Source: Streptococcaceae bacterium AM104-57 | Lineage (GTDB): Bacteria; Bacillota; Bacilli; Lactobacillales; Streptococcaceae | DNA: 64,000 nt | Direction of reading: 5' to 3' | NCBI GenBank assembly: GCA_027659245.1 | Contig: JAQDPW010000001.1 | Location: 124,001-188,000, forward strand | Program-made: the position numbers and the translations under genes | Part shown: positions 14,989-26,076 of the stretch, one piece after another | How the letters are laid out: each line of letters starts with the position of its first letter | Position numbering within the stretch: the first letter of the stretch is position 1 | The notes under the pieces: model-generated | Told to the model about the DNA's origin: nothing | The model's database searches: none | Seen by the model: only the letters and a program-made list of their open reading frames with translations

Positions 14989-17595
14989 ATGCAAAAGAAA
15001 TTATTAGGTGCTGGTTTAACTTCTGTTCTTGTCGGTGCTGGTGTTGTTAATACAACTGTTCAAGCAGACGAGCTTACACAACCTACCAAATCAACAACCG
15101 TACAAAAAGCAGCAGTAACTGGTCAAGATTTGACTAAGGCTCAAGAGGTTGCTAAGGCTGCACAAGCAACCGTCGACCAAAAGAGTGCAGATGTACAAGC
15201 TGCGGAAGACCAACAGTCAATCGCTGAAAAAGCTGTTACAGATATCAAAGAAGATATTAAAACCGCACAAAACGCAGCCGCAATTGTCGAAGAACAAAAC
15301 AAGGTTATTGATACCAAAACTGAGAAAAAATCAGAACTCAGTACAGAACTTTCAAACGCAAAAACGACTGAACAAACAGCAAAAGATGATTTGACATCTG
15401 CTCAACAAGTTCATGATGACGCTGTAAGTGCTGTCAAAAATGCTGAGAAAACAGTCGAAGATAAGAAGACTGCTTTGGACCAAGCAACTGCAACAGTTAG
15501 TCAAGACCCTAAAGAAATCCAAACAGAATTGGATGGTGTCACTAACCAAGTGACTGCAAAATCTGCACAAATCGCTGCTACCAGCAGTCGTATTGACGCT
15601 AAACAGCAAGAAGTGGATAATTACAAACCAGTTATCAAAACAACTGATTTGAATCCATCTGAACGCACTGCAGTAGCTCATGACAACCTCATGGATTACG
15701 CGCATAACCGCAATAATGCACCGAAAGATGCATCAGGTAACCCAACAATGGAACCTGTTAACTTCCAAGGTGTTAAAATTGTTGAAATCGAAGCGACTCA
15801 AGATATGTTGGATTTCCAAAAAGCACTTGAAGACTACCGCAATGAGCCATATGATGCTGTGAATCATACATTTAAGAAACAACCAGTGTTCCGCTATAAA
15901 GTGGATAACCGCGGATTGTCTCAAGCATTTGTCAAATTGCTTAATGAATTACGTGAAGCAAATGGTGTCGCTGGAAACATGCAAGTGGATGATGCTTACT
16001 TGGATTATGCACAACAACGTGCCAATGAAATGCAACTCAATGACAAGTTGAGTCACAAAACAGCATTGACTGCACCAGGTAACAAGAATGAAAAAGGTCT
16101 TGAAAATATCGTCAATGGTTTCGGAGAATTTGTGTCTTCTGAAGATGGATACATCAATTTCAACCGCATTGTGACTAACGAAACATTGGCATATGATATG
16201 TTGCTTACATGGTATGATGATTATCGTAATGTATCGGGTGCTAATCATGGTCACCGTCGCGCTCTTTTAGTGCCTATGGGTGGTAAAATGGGTCTCGCAC
16301 TCGCTAACATTGTGGGTTCAAACGGCACATCTCGCTATGCGGCATTTGAAAATAACGCCCATACTGGTAGTACTTATTCAACAGACGAAGACGGCGCAAC
16401 ATATCTTGAAGAAGAAAGTGAGTCCAGCAAGAAATTCTGGGATAACATCCATAACTTCAAAGATGATGTGCTAAACCCAACTTTCTACGGTCGTAAAATG
16501 AAATTCATCGCAGACCATCACTTTGTATTTGTGACTCACAAACAAGAAGGTGATAACAGTGCGCTAGTACGTGATTTGAACGAACTCAAATCCCTAAAAG
16601 CTAGCCAAGAAGATGAACGAAACGCACTTGTAGCACGCCAAACTGCATTAGCTGGTAAATTGTCAGTAGCAACACGTAGTCAAGAACAACGTGCAACCGC
16701 CATCGCAAATGCGACAACTGAGTTGAACAATGCAACCGCAGCTCTTGCAGTCGCCAAATTGGCAGCAAACGCAACAGCAACAACTCTTGAAGAAAAGAAC
16801 CTTGCAGCTGAGCGCGCTACAAATTACGTCAACCATTTGACTGAACGTGTAGCAGCTGCCCAAGGTGAAATCGATAAAGCGATTGAGACTCGTGATAATG
16901 CAGCTCGCTTGCAAGGTCAATTGGGTAACTTGAATGCTAAATTGGCTAAGGCTGAAGAAGATAAAGCAGCTGTCGACAAACGTGTGGCGGACGCAAAAGT
17001 TGCGCTTACACAAGCCCAAAAAGCACTTTCTGACGCTAAATCTAATGTTCAACGTTTGACTGATATTCTTGCAATTGACAAAGCTCTTGCAGTTTATCAA
17101 GACACAACAGGTGTAGTTTCTGCAGTTACGCGTGAAACACCAAGTGTTGAAGAACTTCCAGCTTTTGACCTAAACGGTGAATTGAATGGTTACAAAGTGA
17201 CACAAACTCAAGATGGTCTTGGGGCAACTACAACTATCGCACCTGTTGCCGAAGAGCTTCCAACATTTGATTTGGATAGCGAGTTAAACGGTTACAAAGT
17301 GACCCGTAATACAGATGGTATTGGAGCAACTCCAATCACTACACCAACTGTAGATGAACTCCCAGCCTTTGATTTGAATGGCTACAAGACAAGTCCAAAA
17401 CATGCTGGTGCTGGTGCTAGACCGAATGACACGACATCTCAAACATTATCTACGTTTAGTAGAAAAGATGCGACTAAACAGGAGTTACCAAATACTGGTA
17501 GTTATTCTCGAGTGGAACGTCAGATAGCTCTCGGTGGATATACTATTTTGGGATTAATTTTAGGATTTACAATTCAACGTAAACGTGAACGCTAA
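14989..17595 (+). CDS. LPXTG-anchored CAP-domain surface protein (SEC10/PgrA type)
   Basis: An 868-residue wall protein starting at ATG 14989 after TAGGAGAAC. Signal peptide LLGAGLTSVLVGAGVVNTT is cleaved near VQA-DEL. Residues ~35-215 are an Ala/Lys/Gln-rich coiled coil. Residues ~313-515 are a CAP/SCP-like domain with LNELREANGVAGNMQVDD, NEMQLNDKLSHK and NHGHRRALL. A second coiled coil (~535-710) follows. Three decreasing repeats of an ELPAFDLNGELNGYKVT type lie at ~719-804. The end is LPNTG (832-836), a hydrophobic helix and RKRER. This is the SEC10/PgrA surface-exclusion architecture, often linked to conjugative elements and adhesion. It sits next to dusB/hslO, where pneumococci have cbpA. 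Confidence 0.88.
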   Translation: MQKKLLGAGLTSVLVGAGVVNTTVQADELTQPTKSTTVQKAAVTGQDLTKAQEVAKAAQATVDQKSADVQAAEDQQSIAEKAVTDIKEDIKTAQNAAAIVEEQNKVIDTKTEKKSELSTELSNAKTTEQTAKDDLTSAQQVHDDAVSAVKNAEKTVEDKKTALDQATATVSQDPKEIQTELDGVTNQVTAKSAQIAATSSRIDAKQQEVDNYKPVIKTTDLNPSERTAVAHDNLMDYAHNRNNAPKDASGNPTMEPVNFQGVKIVEIEATQDMLDFQKALEDYRNEPYDAVNHTFKKQPVFRYKVDNRGLSQAFVKLLNELREANGVAGNMQVDDAYLDYAQQRANEMQLNDKLSHKTALTAPGNKNEKGLENIVNGFGEFVSSEDGYINFNRIVTNETLAYDMLLTWYDDYRNVSGANHGHRRALLVPMGGKMGLALANIVGSNGTSRYAAFENNAHTGSTYSTDEDGATYLEEESESSKKFWDNIHNFKDDVLNPTFYGRKMKFIADHHFVFVTHKQEGDNSALVRDLNELKSLKASQEDERNALVARQTALAGKLSVATRSQEQRATAIANATTELNNATAALAVAKLAANATATTLEEKNLAAERATNYVNHLTERVAAAQGEIDKAIETRDNAARLQGQLGNLNAKLAKAEEDKAAVDKRVADAKVALTQAQKALSDAKSNVQRLTDILAIDKALAVYQDTTGVVSAVTRETPSVEELPAFDLNGELNGYKVTQTQDGLGATTTIAPVAEELPTFDLDSELNGYKVTRNTDGIGATPITTPTVDELPAFDLNGYKTSPKHAGAGARPNDTTSQTLSTFSRKDATKQELPNTGSYSRVERQIALGGYTILGLILGFTIQRKRER

Positions 17596-17662
17596 AAGGG
17601 ATAAAATTTGTCATTTTTATAAGGTTATTTTAAGAGCCTTGGACAAAATAGTTCTCAACCAC

Positions 17663-17703
17663 AAAAAAGCTAGAGATTTCCAATTGTGGAACTCTAGCTT
17701 TTT
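17663..17703 (+). terminator. strong terminator after surface protein gene
   Basis: AAAAAGCTAGAG / CTCTAGCTTTTT with a further TCCA/TGGA inner pairing. The arms are symmetrical, so it can work in both directions. Confidence 0.8.
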
Positions 17704-17760
17704 AATTGTGACTATTAGTCCGTCTCGCTCCGTTAGGTGCGAGATAAAAAAACACCCGCT

Positions 17761-17997
17761 ATGCGGGTGCGCGTCGATAAGTTTGGGAATCGGCATTTCT
17801 GGGCGGAAGGTTATTATGTGAGTACAGTAGGGCTTAATGAAGCCACGATAAGGAAATACATCCAAGATTAAAGAAATTATCCAGTGGATGATTTCTTCAC
17901 GAGTATAAAAAATTGAGAACGAGTAAAGCATGATATAGCACTAGATAAATTAAGTGTGAAAGAATATGAGGATTCCTTTGGGGATAGTGGTAAGTAG
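17761..17997 (+). pseudogene. tnpA: IS200/IS605-family transposase remnant (TnpA C-terminus)
   Basis: The frame at 17761-17871 encodes DKFGNRHFWAEGYYVSTVGL then NEATIRKYIQD and a stop. This is the end of the Y1 transposase with its catalytic Tyr helix (IRKYIQ). The family's final block, KHDIALDKLSVKEYED..SGK, reappears at ~17926-17997 after a ~50-bp insertion (17866-17914). That insertion contains the near-palindrome GAAATTATCC/GGATGATTTC (17873-17895). The N-terminal ~100 residues with the HuH motif are absent. The gene is dead on two counts: 5' truncation and an insertion with a stop. Its right end follows at 18014. Confidence 0.85.
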
Positions 17998-18013
17998 TAC
18001 CAAGTCCTCTTTA

Positions 18014-18134
18014 AGAGGCAAGTGACGAGTCAAGAGCAATAAGGCTTGAACAAAGTGAAAGCCAGCGTCTTTAGGCGCTGGCTGGTAATCTGGGCTTATA
18101 GCCCTGGTACAAACCACCCGTTTGACGGGTGGTT
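18014..18134 (+). repeat. IS200/IS605-type right end, copy B
   Basis: 121 bp after the tnpA remnant with three consecutive hairpins: GCCAGCG/CGCTGGC (18061-18082), GGGC-TTATA-GCCC (18092-18104) and AACCACCCGT/ACGGGTGGTT (18112-18134). It is directly repeated at 13715-13824 in the same orientation. Subterminal hairpins are how these elements are recognised as single-stranded DNA. Confidence 0.8.
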
Positions 18135-18165
18135 GATTGGATTGTTACCTTGAACGGTATACGTT

Positions 18166-18230
18166 GAAATGCTGTATGCAGAACGACAGGTACGGTGGTA
18201 TGAGAGGGTCTAGAAATCAACCCTTACTTG
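18166..18230 (+). mobile_element. group II intron 3' remnant (domains V and VI)
   Basis: The lower stem ATGCTGTA / TACGGTGGT (with wobbles) and an apical GAACGA-type part at 18166-18199 follow the domain V pattern of bacterial group II introns. They are followed by ATGAGAG and a domain VI-like hairpin GGGT-CTAGAAATC-AACCC ending TTACTT. No maturase gene is present, so only the intron tail remains. The match is from memory of domain V sequences. Confidence 0.55.
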
Positions 18231-18247
18231 AAAGGTAGTATAGAAGT

Positions 18248-19228
18248 TTAAGCCTTATCCAATTGCAAGAGAGCTTCGATCTCAGCTAGTGTACTTGCTT
18301 GTGAAATGGCTCCACGAAGTTTAGCTGCACCTGATGTTCCACGGAGGTAGTGAGGAGCGAGTCCACGGAATTCACGGACCGCAACCTTTTCTCCTTTGAG
18401 GTTAATCAAGCGTTTCAAGTGTTCGTAGGCAATTTTCATCTTGTCTTCAAAGGTCAAATCAGGTAGGATTTCTCCTGTTTCAAAGTAGTGGTTGATTTGG
18501 TTGAAGAGGTAAGGATTTCCCATGGCAGCGCGGCCAATCATGACTGCATCAGCACCGACTTCTTCTATGCGTTGCTTGGCTTCTTGGACAGTACGGATAT
18601 CACCGTTTGCGATGAAGGGAATCTTGGTCAGGGCTTGGGCTACGTCGTGCAAGGTCTCAAGGTCTGCGTGACCTGTATACATTTGCTCACGGGTACGGCC
18701 ATGCATGGCGAGGGCAGAAACACCAGCAGCCTCAGCGGCGAGGGCATTTTCCACAGCTAGAGATGGATCAGACCAGCCTGTACGCATTTTGACAGTGAGA
18801 GGGATATCAAGGACTGATTGGACCTTGTTGATGATAGAGTAAATCTTATCTGGGTCCTTGAGCCACATAGCGCCAGCTTCGTTTTTAACGATTTTATTAA
18901 CAGGACAACCCATGTTGATATCCACGATATCGGTCTTGGTGTTTTCTTGGATGAATTCTGCTGCGCGTGCTAGGCTGTCTTCATCACTACCAAATAGTTG
19001 GATAGAGACAGGGTTTTCACCTTCATCGATGTGAAGCATGTGAAGTGTTTTTTCATTGTTGTATTGGATTCCCTTGTCAGAGACCATTTCCATTACAACG
19101 AGTCCAGCTCCAAGCTCTTTTGCGATAGTACGAAAGGCTGAGTTTGTCACACCAGCCATAGGCGCTAGAACGGTACGATTGGGAATCTCAACATTGCCAA
19201 TCATAAAAGGTGTATTAAGATTTGTCAC
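18248..19228 (-). CDS. dusB: tRNA-dihydrouridine synthase (DusB family)
   Basis: A 326-residue TIM-barrel flavoenzyme that reduces uridine to dihydrouridine in the tRNA D-loop with FMN. It shows the FMN-binding start [14 protein letters not shown], catalytic Cys in [19 protein letters not shown], and phosphate-binding [16 protein letters not shown] place the start at GTG 19228 ([11 protein letters not shown]); extending to ATG 19258 would add ten residues encoded within hslO and lacks the family pattern. It overlaps hslO by 14 bp and is co-transcribed with it, a pairing seen in pneumococcus. Its end abuts the intron remnant. Confidence 0.93.
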   Translation of the reverse strand: MTNLNTPFMIGNVEIPNRTVLAPMAGVTNSAFRTIAKELGAGLVVMEMVSDKGIQYNNEKTLHMLHIDEGENPVSIQLFGSDEDSLARAAEFIQENTKTDIVDINMGCPVNKIVKNEAGAMWLKDPDKIYSIINKVQSVLDIPLTVKMRTGWSDPSLAVENALAAEAAGVSALAMHGRTREQMYTGHADLETLHDVAQALTKIPFIANGDIRTVQEAKQRIEEVGADAVMIGRAAMGNPYLFNQINHYFETGEILPDLTFEDKMKIAYEHLKRLINLKGEKVAVREFRGLAPHYLRGTSGAAKLRGAISQASTLAEIEALLQLDKA

Positions 19229-20087
19229 GAATGAGTTCCTCCAGGTCGTTTTCATCAAAGTTGTAAGTTGTTTGGCAGAATTGACAAGTGATTTCTGCCC
19301 CGTGGTCTTCGTCCTTCATTTCCTGCAAGTCTGAGCTTGGCAGACTAGAAAGAACCTTCATAAAGCGTTCTTTGCTGCAGTCACATTGGAAACGAATTTC
19401 TTCTTCAGATAGGCGTTTATAGGAATCGTCACCATAGATAGCTTTTAGAAGAGCTTCAATATGGTCGTCGCTTTCGAGAAGAGTAGAAATAGCTGGCATT
19501 TCTTGGATGCGTTTTTCAAAGCGAGCAATCTCTTCTTCCTTGGCTCCTGGCAACACTTGGACTAGGAAGCCACCTGCAACCTTGACTTTGTCCTCTTTGT
19601 CCAAAAGGACATTGAGACCAACTGCTGACGGCGTTTGTTGGCTTTCTGTAAGATAGAAAGCTAGGTCTTCACCGATTTCCCCAGAGATAAGAGGCGTCAT
19701 GGAGTTGTAGGGATTTCCAGTGCCGTAGTCTGTGATAACGAGGAATTGACCATTTCCAACAAAAGGCCCGACTAGGACTTCACCAGTTGCAGTCTTTTTG
19801 ATGTCAACACCAGGATTTTGAACGTAGCCTTTGACGTTTTCCTTGGTATCAGCGACGGTGATGATAGCACCTAGGGAGCTAGATCCCAGCACCTTAACTG
19901 TTAGTTTAGTATTTCCTTTTTCATTGGCAGCAAGAATCTGGCTAGCGATAAGGGTGCGGCCAAGTGCTACCGTTGAGCTAGCTTGAGTTTGATGTTTTTC
20001 TTGAGCAGTGCGGACGGTTTCAGTGCTGTCAAGGACAAAAGCACGAAAGGCACCGCTTTCTGATATAGTTTTAATAATTTTATCCAT
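19215..20087 (-). CDS. hslO: redox-regulated chaperone Hsp33
   Basis: A 290-residue chaperone activated by oxidation in the cytoplasm. The N-terminal core is followed by the C-terminal zinc switch CDC ([10 protein letters not shown]) and CQFC ([10 protein letters not shown]), the CxC..CxxC tetrad that forms disulfides on oxidant exposure. Length is standard. No ribosome site precedes the ATG and an extended -10 lies only 7 bp upstream, so the transcript may be leaderless. It heads a two-gene unit with dusB. An oxidant sensor fits a peroxide-producing streptococcus, which also carries glpO nearby. Confidence 0.95.
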   Translation of the reverse strand: MDKIIKTISESGAFRAFVLDSTETVRTAQEKHQTQASSTVALGRTLIASQILAANEKGNTKLTVKVLGSSSLGAIITVADTKENVKGYVQNPGVDIKKTATGEVLVGPFVGNGQFLVITDYGTGNPYNSMTPLISGEIGEDLAFYLTESQQTPSAVGLNVLLDKEDKVKVAGGFLVQVLPGAKEEEIARFEKRIQEMPAISTLLESDDHIEALLKAIYGDDSYKRLSEEEIRFQCDCSKERFMKVLSSLPSSDLQEMKDEDHGAEITCQFCQTTYNFDENDLEELIRDKS

Positions 20088-20094
20088 AGCTACT

Positions 20095-20103
20095 ATTTTA
20101 GCA
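20095..20103 (-). promoter_or_regulatory. extended -10 element of hslO
   Basis: TGCTAAAAT on the minus strand (20103-20095), ending 7 bp before the hslO ATG. No good -35 was found. Confidence 0.5.
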
Positions 20104-20251
20104 TAAAAATGCCCAAAGGGGGAGCCGTGTGTTTGCTGATTTTCAGGATAATGGACTGGGAAATTAGCATGAAAATAAAAAGAGAAACAGATTATTTCAT
20201 CATTTTTAAGTTTTGTGTTATTCTAAAGGAAGAAAATGAAAGGGGTAACAA

Positions 20252-21679
20252 ATGTATTTAGGAGACTTGATGGAAAAGGCTGAATCTGGCCAATTTTCAA
20301 TCCTTTCCTTTCTATTACAAGAGTCTCAGACGACCGTCAAGGCTGTAATGGAGGAAACAGGATTTTCAAAAGCAACCCTAACCAAATATGTCACCCTGCT
20401 CAATGACAAGGCTTTGGATAGTGGTTTAGAGCTGAACCTCTCCTTAGAAGATGAAAATCTGAGTCTGTCAATCGGTGCAGCTACCAAGGGGAGAGAGATT
20501 CGGAGCTTGTTTTTGGAGAATGCTGTTAAATACCAGATTTTGGTCTATCTTCTCTACCACCAACAGTTTTTAGCCCATCAGTTGGCTCAAGAATTGATGA
20601 TTAGTGAGGCAACGCTTGGCCGCCATTTATCAAGTTTAAACCAGATTTTGTCAGAATTTGATTTATCCATCCAAAATGGACGGTGGCGAGGTCCGGAGCA
20701 TCAGATTCGCTATTTCTATTTCTGTCTTTTCCGCAAGGTCTGGTCCAGTCAGGAGTGGGAAGGTCACATGCAGAAACCAGAGAGAAAGCAGGAAATTGCT
20801 ACACTAGAAGAAATCTGCGGTGCAAGTTTGTCTTCGGGGCAGAAATTGGACTTGGTTTTGTGGAGTCACATCAGTCAGCAACGTCTTCGGGTCAACGCCT
20901 GTCAGTTTCAAGTCATAGAAGAGAAAATGCGAGGGTATTTTGACAATATTTTCTATCTTCGTTTGCTGAGAAAGGCTCCGTCCTTTTTTGCTGGGCAACA
21001 CCTTCCTCTAGGAACTGAGGATGGGGAGATGATGATTTTCTTCTCTTTCCTCCTATCTCATCGCATTCTTCCTCTTCATACTATGGAGTATATCCTTGGT
21101 TTTGGAGGGCAGTTGGCAGATTTGCTGACGCAATTGATTCAAGAAATGAAGAAAGAGGAATTGCTAGGGGACTACACAGAGGACCATGTCACCTATGAAC
21201 TCAGTCAGCTTTGTGCTCAAGTCTATTTATATAAGGGCTATATTTTACAAGATCAGTACAGATACCAGACAGAGAATCGTCATCCTTATTTGCTGATGGA
21301 ACATGATTTTAAGGAGACGGCGGTGGAGATTTTTCATGCTTTACCTGCCTTTCAACAGGGGACGGATTTGGATAAAAAAATTCTCTGGGAATGGCTCCAG
21401 TTGATAGAATATATGGCTGAAAATGGTGGTCAGCATATGCGGATTGGTCTGGATTTGACATCTGGTTTTCTTGTCTTTTCAAGGATGGCAGCTATTTTGA
21501 AACGGTATTTGGAATACAATCGTTTCATTACCATTGAAGCTTATGACCGAACTCGGCATTATGATTTGCTGGTTACCAATAACCCGATTCATAAGAAGGA
21601 GCAGACACCAGTTTATTATTTAAAAAACGACTTGGGTATGGAAGATTTGGCAGCGATTCGCCAGTTATTATTCGCTTAA
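20252..21679 (+). CDS. Mga-like transcriptional regulator
   Basis: A 475-residue regulator with two N-terminal helix-turn-helix units (VKAVMEETGFSKATLTKYVT and AHQLAQELMISEATLGRHLS), a PRD-like helical middle and an EIIB-like C-terminal segment, the layout of Mga/RofA-type virulence regulators. It lies directly upstream of and co-oriented with glpK, so control of glycerol genes through PTS phosphorylation is a fair inference. From memory the same gene precedes glpK in pneumococcus. Start chosen at ATG 20252 after GAAAGGGG. Confidence 0.85.
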   Translation: MYLGDLMEKAESGQFSILSFLLQESQTTVKAVMEETGFSKATLTKYVTLLNDKALDSGLELNLSLEDENLSLSIGAATKGREIRSLFLENAVKYQILVYLLYHQQFLAHQLAQELMISEATLGRHLSSLNQILSEFDLSIQNGRWRGPEHQIRYFYFCLFRKVWSSQEWEGHMQKPERKQEIATLEEICGASLSSGQKLDLVLWSHISQQRLRVNACQFQVIEEKMRGYFDNIFYLRLLRKAPSFFAGQHLPLGTEDGEMMIFFSFLLSHRILPLHTMEYILGFGGQLADLLTQLIQEMKKEELLGDYTEDHVTYELSQLCAQVYLYKGYILQDQYRYQTENRHPYLLMEHDFKETAVEIFHALPAFQQGTDLDKKILWEWLQLIEYMAENGGQHMRIGLDLTSGFLVFSRMAAILKRYLEYNRFITIEAYDRTRHYDLLVTNNPIHKKEQTPVYYLKNDLGMEDLAAIRQLLFA

Positions 21680-21752
21680 AAGGCTTGGTTGTTCCAGGTC
21701 TTTTTGTGAAATTTACACAATCTCCTCACATTTTTTTAAAAATTAAAAAAAA

Positions 21753-23346
<1,594 letters not shown>

Positions 23347-23387
23347 TACTGGAAGAATAAAGAGACTCAGTTAGAAAGTGTGTAAAT

Positions 23388-25214
23388 ATGGAATTTTCAA
23401 AGAAAACACGTGAATTATCAATTAAAAAAATGCAGGAACGTACCCTGGACCTCTTGATTATCGGTGGAGGAATCACAGGGGCTGGTGTAGCTTTACAGGC
23501 AGCAGCTAGTGGTCTAGATACTGGTTTGATTGAAATGCAGGACTTCGCAGAAGGAACATCTAGCCGTTCAACAAAATTGGTTCACGGAGGTCTTCGTTAT
23601 CTTAAGCAATTTGACGTAGAAGTAGTATCAGATACGGTTTCAGAACGTGCAGTGGTTCAACAAATTGCTCCACATATTCCAAAACCAGATCCAATGCTCT
23701 TGCCAGTTTACGACGAAGATGGAGCTACTTTTAGCCTTTTCCGTCTTAAAGTAGCTATGGACTTGTATGACCTTTTGGCAGGAGTTAACAACACCCCAGC
23801 TGCTAACAAGGTTTTGAGTAAGGAAGAAGTCTTGGAACGCCAGCCAAACTTGAAGAAAGAAGGCTTGGTAGGAGGTGGGGTTTACCTTGACTTCCGTAAC
23901 AACGATGCGCGTCTCGTAATCGAAAACATCAAACGTGCCAACCAAGATGGTGCTCTCATTGCCAACCACGTGAAGGCAGAAGGCTTCCTCTTTGACGAAA
24001 GTGGCAAGATTACAGGTGTCGTAGCTCGTGATTTGTTGACAGACCAAGTCTTTGAAATCAAGGCTCGTCTGGTTATCAACACGACAGGTCCTTGGAGCGA
24101 CAAGGTACGCAATTTATCTAATAAGGGAACCCAATTCTCACAAATGCGTCCAACTAAGGGAGTTCACTTGGTAGTGGATTCAAGCAAGATCAAGGTTTCA
24201 CAGCCAGTTTACTTTGATACAGGTTTGGGTGATGGCCGTATGGTCTTTGTTCTCCCGCGTGAAAACAAGACTTACTTCGGTACAACAGATACAGACTACA
24301 CAGGTGATTTGGAACATCCAAAAGTGACTCAAGAAGATGTAGACTACCTACTTGGTATTGTAAACAACCGCTTCCCAGAAGCCAACATCACCATTGATGA
24401 TATCGAAAGTAGCTGGGCAGGTCTTCGTCCATTGATCGCAGGCAATAGCGCTTCTGACTACAATGGCGGAAATAACGGAACTATCAGTGATGAAAGCTTT
24501 AACAACTTGATTGCGACTGTTGAATCTTATCTTTCTAAAGAAAAAACGCGTGAAGATGTTGAGTCTGCTGTCAGCAAGCTTGAAAGCAGCACCTCTGAGA
24601 AACATTTGGATCCATCTGCAGTTTCTCGTGGTTCGAGCTTGGACCGTGATGACAATGGTCTCTTGACTCTTGCTGGTGGTAAAATCACAGATTACCGTAA
24701 GATGGCTGAAGGAGCTATGGAGCGCGTGGTTGACATCCTCAAAACAGAATTTGACCGTAGCTTTAAATTGATCAATTCTAAGACTTACCCTGTTTCAGGT
24801 GGAGAATTGAACCCAGCAAATGTGGACTCAGAAATCGAAGCCTTTGCGCAACTTGGAGTGTCACGTGGTTTGGATAGCAAGGAAGCCCATTACCTAGCAA
24901 ATCTTTACGGTTCAAATGCACCGAAAGTTTTTGCACTTGCTCATAGTTTGGAACAAGCGCCAGGACTCAGCTTGGCAGACACCTTGTCCCTTCACTATGC
25001 AATGCGCAATGAGTTGGCTCTTAGCCCAGTTGACTTCCTTCTTCGTCGTACCAACCACATGCTCTTTATGCGTGATAGCTTGGATAGTATCGTTGAGCCA
25101 GTTTTGGATGAAATGGGACGATTCTATGACTGGACAGAAGATGAGAAAGCAACTTACCGTGCTGATGTCGAAGCAGCTCTCGCTAACAACGATTTAGCAG
25201 AATTAAAAAATTAA
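23388..25214 (+). CDS. glpO: alpha-glycerophosphate oxidase
   Basis: A 608-residue FAD enzyme that oxidises glycerol-3-phosphate to dihydroxyacetone phosphate with O2, releasing H2O2. It shows the dinucleotide motif LIIGGGITGAGVALQAA, GTSSRSTKLVHGGLRYL, and the streptococcal insert (~residues 350-405) that distinguishes soluble oxidases from GlpD dehydrogenases. It lies 41 bp after glpK. With pyruvate oxidase it is a peroxide source in mitis-group streptococci. Confidence 0.96.
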   Translation: MEFSKKTRELSIKKMQERTLDLLIIGGGITGAGVALQAAASGLDTGLIEMQDFAEGTSSRSTKLVHGGLRYLKQFDVEVVSDTVSERAVVQQIAPHIPKPDPMLLPVYDEDGATFSLFRLKVAMDLYDLLAGVNNTPAANKVLSKEEVLERQPNLKKEGLVGGGVYLDFRNNDARLVIENIKRANQDGALIANHVKAEGFLFDESGKITGVVARDLLTDQVFEIKARLVINTTGPWSDKVRNLSNKGTQFSQMRPTKGVHLVVDSSKIKVSQPVYFDTGLGDGRMVFVLPRENKTYFGTTDTDYTGDLEHPKVTQEDVDYLLGIVNNRFPEANITIDDIESSWAGLRPLIAGNSASDYNGGNNGTISDESFNNLIATVESYLSKEKTREDVESAVSKLESSTSEKHLDPSAVSRGSSLDRDDNGLLTLAGGKITDYRKMAEGAMERVVDILKTEFDRSFKLINSKTYPVSGGELNPANVDSEIEAFAQLGVSRGLDSKEAHYLANLYGSNAPKVFALAHSLEQAPGLSLADTLSLHYAMRNELALSPVDFLLRRTNHMLFMRDSLDSIVEPVLDEMGRFYDWTEDEKATYRADVEAALANNDLAELKN

Positions 25215-25283
25215 GAAAAAATAAAAGAGGTGGAGGTCAACAATCCTTGTCGCCCGCCCCTTCTTTTTAATGGAGACAGAAAG

Positions 25284-25988
25284 ATGATGAATGAATTATT
25301 TGGAGAATTTTTAGGGACTTTAATCCTGATTCTTCTAGGAAATGGTGTTGTTGCTGGTGTGGTTCTTCCAAAAACCAAGAGCAACAGCTCAGGTTGGATT
25401 GTGATTACTATGGGGTGGGGGATTGCAGTTGCGGTTGCAGTCTTTGTATCTGGCAAGCTCAGTCCAGCTCATTTAAACCCAGCTGTGACCATCGGTGTGG
25501 CCTTAAAAGGTGACTTACCTTGGGCTTCCGTTTTCCCTTACATCCTAGCTCAGTTCGCAGGGGCTATGCTCGGTCAGATTTTGGTTTGGTTGCAATTCAA
25601 ACCGCATTATGAGGCAGAAGAAAATGCAGGAAATATTTTGGCTACTTTCAGCACAGGACCAGCTATCAAAGATACTGTATCAAACTTGATCAGCGAAATC
25701 CTTGGAACCTTTGTTTTGGTGTTGACAATCTTTGCCTTGGGGCTTTATGACCTTCAAGCAGGTATCGGAACCTTTGCAGTGGGGACTTTGATTGTCGGTA
25801 TCGGTCTATCACTAGGTGGGACAACAGGCTATGCCTTGAACCCTGCGCGTGACCTTGGACCTCGTATCATGCACAGCATCTTGCCAATTCCAAACAAGGG
25901 AGACGGAGACTGGTCTTATGCTTGGATTCCTGTTGTGGGACCTGTTATCGGTGCAGCCTTAGCCGTGCTTGTATTCTCACTTTTCTAA
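25284..25988 (+). CDS. glpF: glycerol uptake facilitator (aquaglyceroporin)
   Basis: A 234-residue MIP-family channel with six helices and both pore motifs, LNPAVTIG and LNPARDLGPR; the Asp after the second NPAR is typical of glycerol channels. ATG 25284 follows TGGAGACAG. A GC-richer stretch at ~25225-25268 between glpO and glpF can fold weakly and may modulate the last gene. Ends the operon at a strong terminator. Confidence 0.96.
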   Translation: MMNELFGEFLGTLILILLGNGVVAGVVLPKTKSNSSGWIVITMGWGIAVAVAVFVSGKLSPAHLNPAVTIGVALKGDLPWASVFPYILAQFAGAMLGQILVWLQFKPHYEAEENAGNILATFSTGPAIKDTVSNLISEILGTFVLVLTIFALGLYDLQAGIGTFAVGTLIVGIGLSLGGTTGYALNPARDLGPRIMHSILPIPNKGDGDWSYAWIPVVGPVIGAALAVLVFSLF

Positions 25989-26006
25989 GATAAAAGAGCT
26001 ATTTGT

Positions 26007-26047
26007 AACAAAGTTTGAGAATCCAATCTCAAACTTTGTTGTTTTTT
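26007..26047 (+). terminator. terminator of glpKOF
   Basis: Perfect 14-bp stem AACAAAGTTTGAGA / TCTCAAACTTTGTT with a 6-base loop and a T run. Confidence 0.9.
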
Positions 26048-26076
26048 AAGGGCAAAATATTAATATTTGAACTTAT

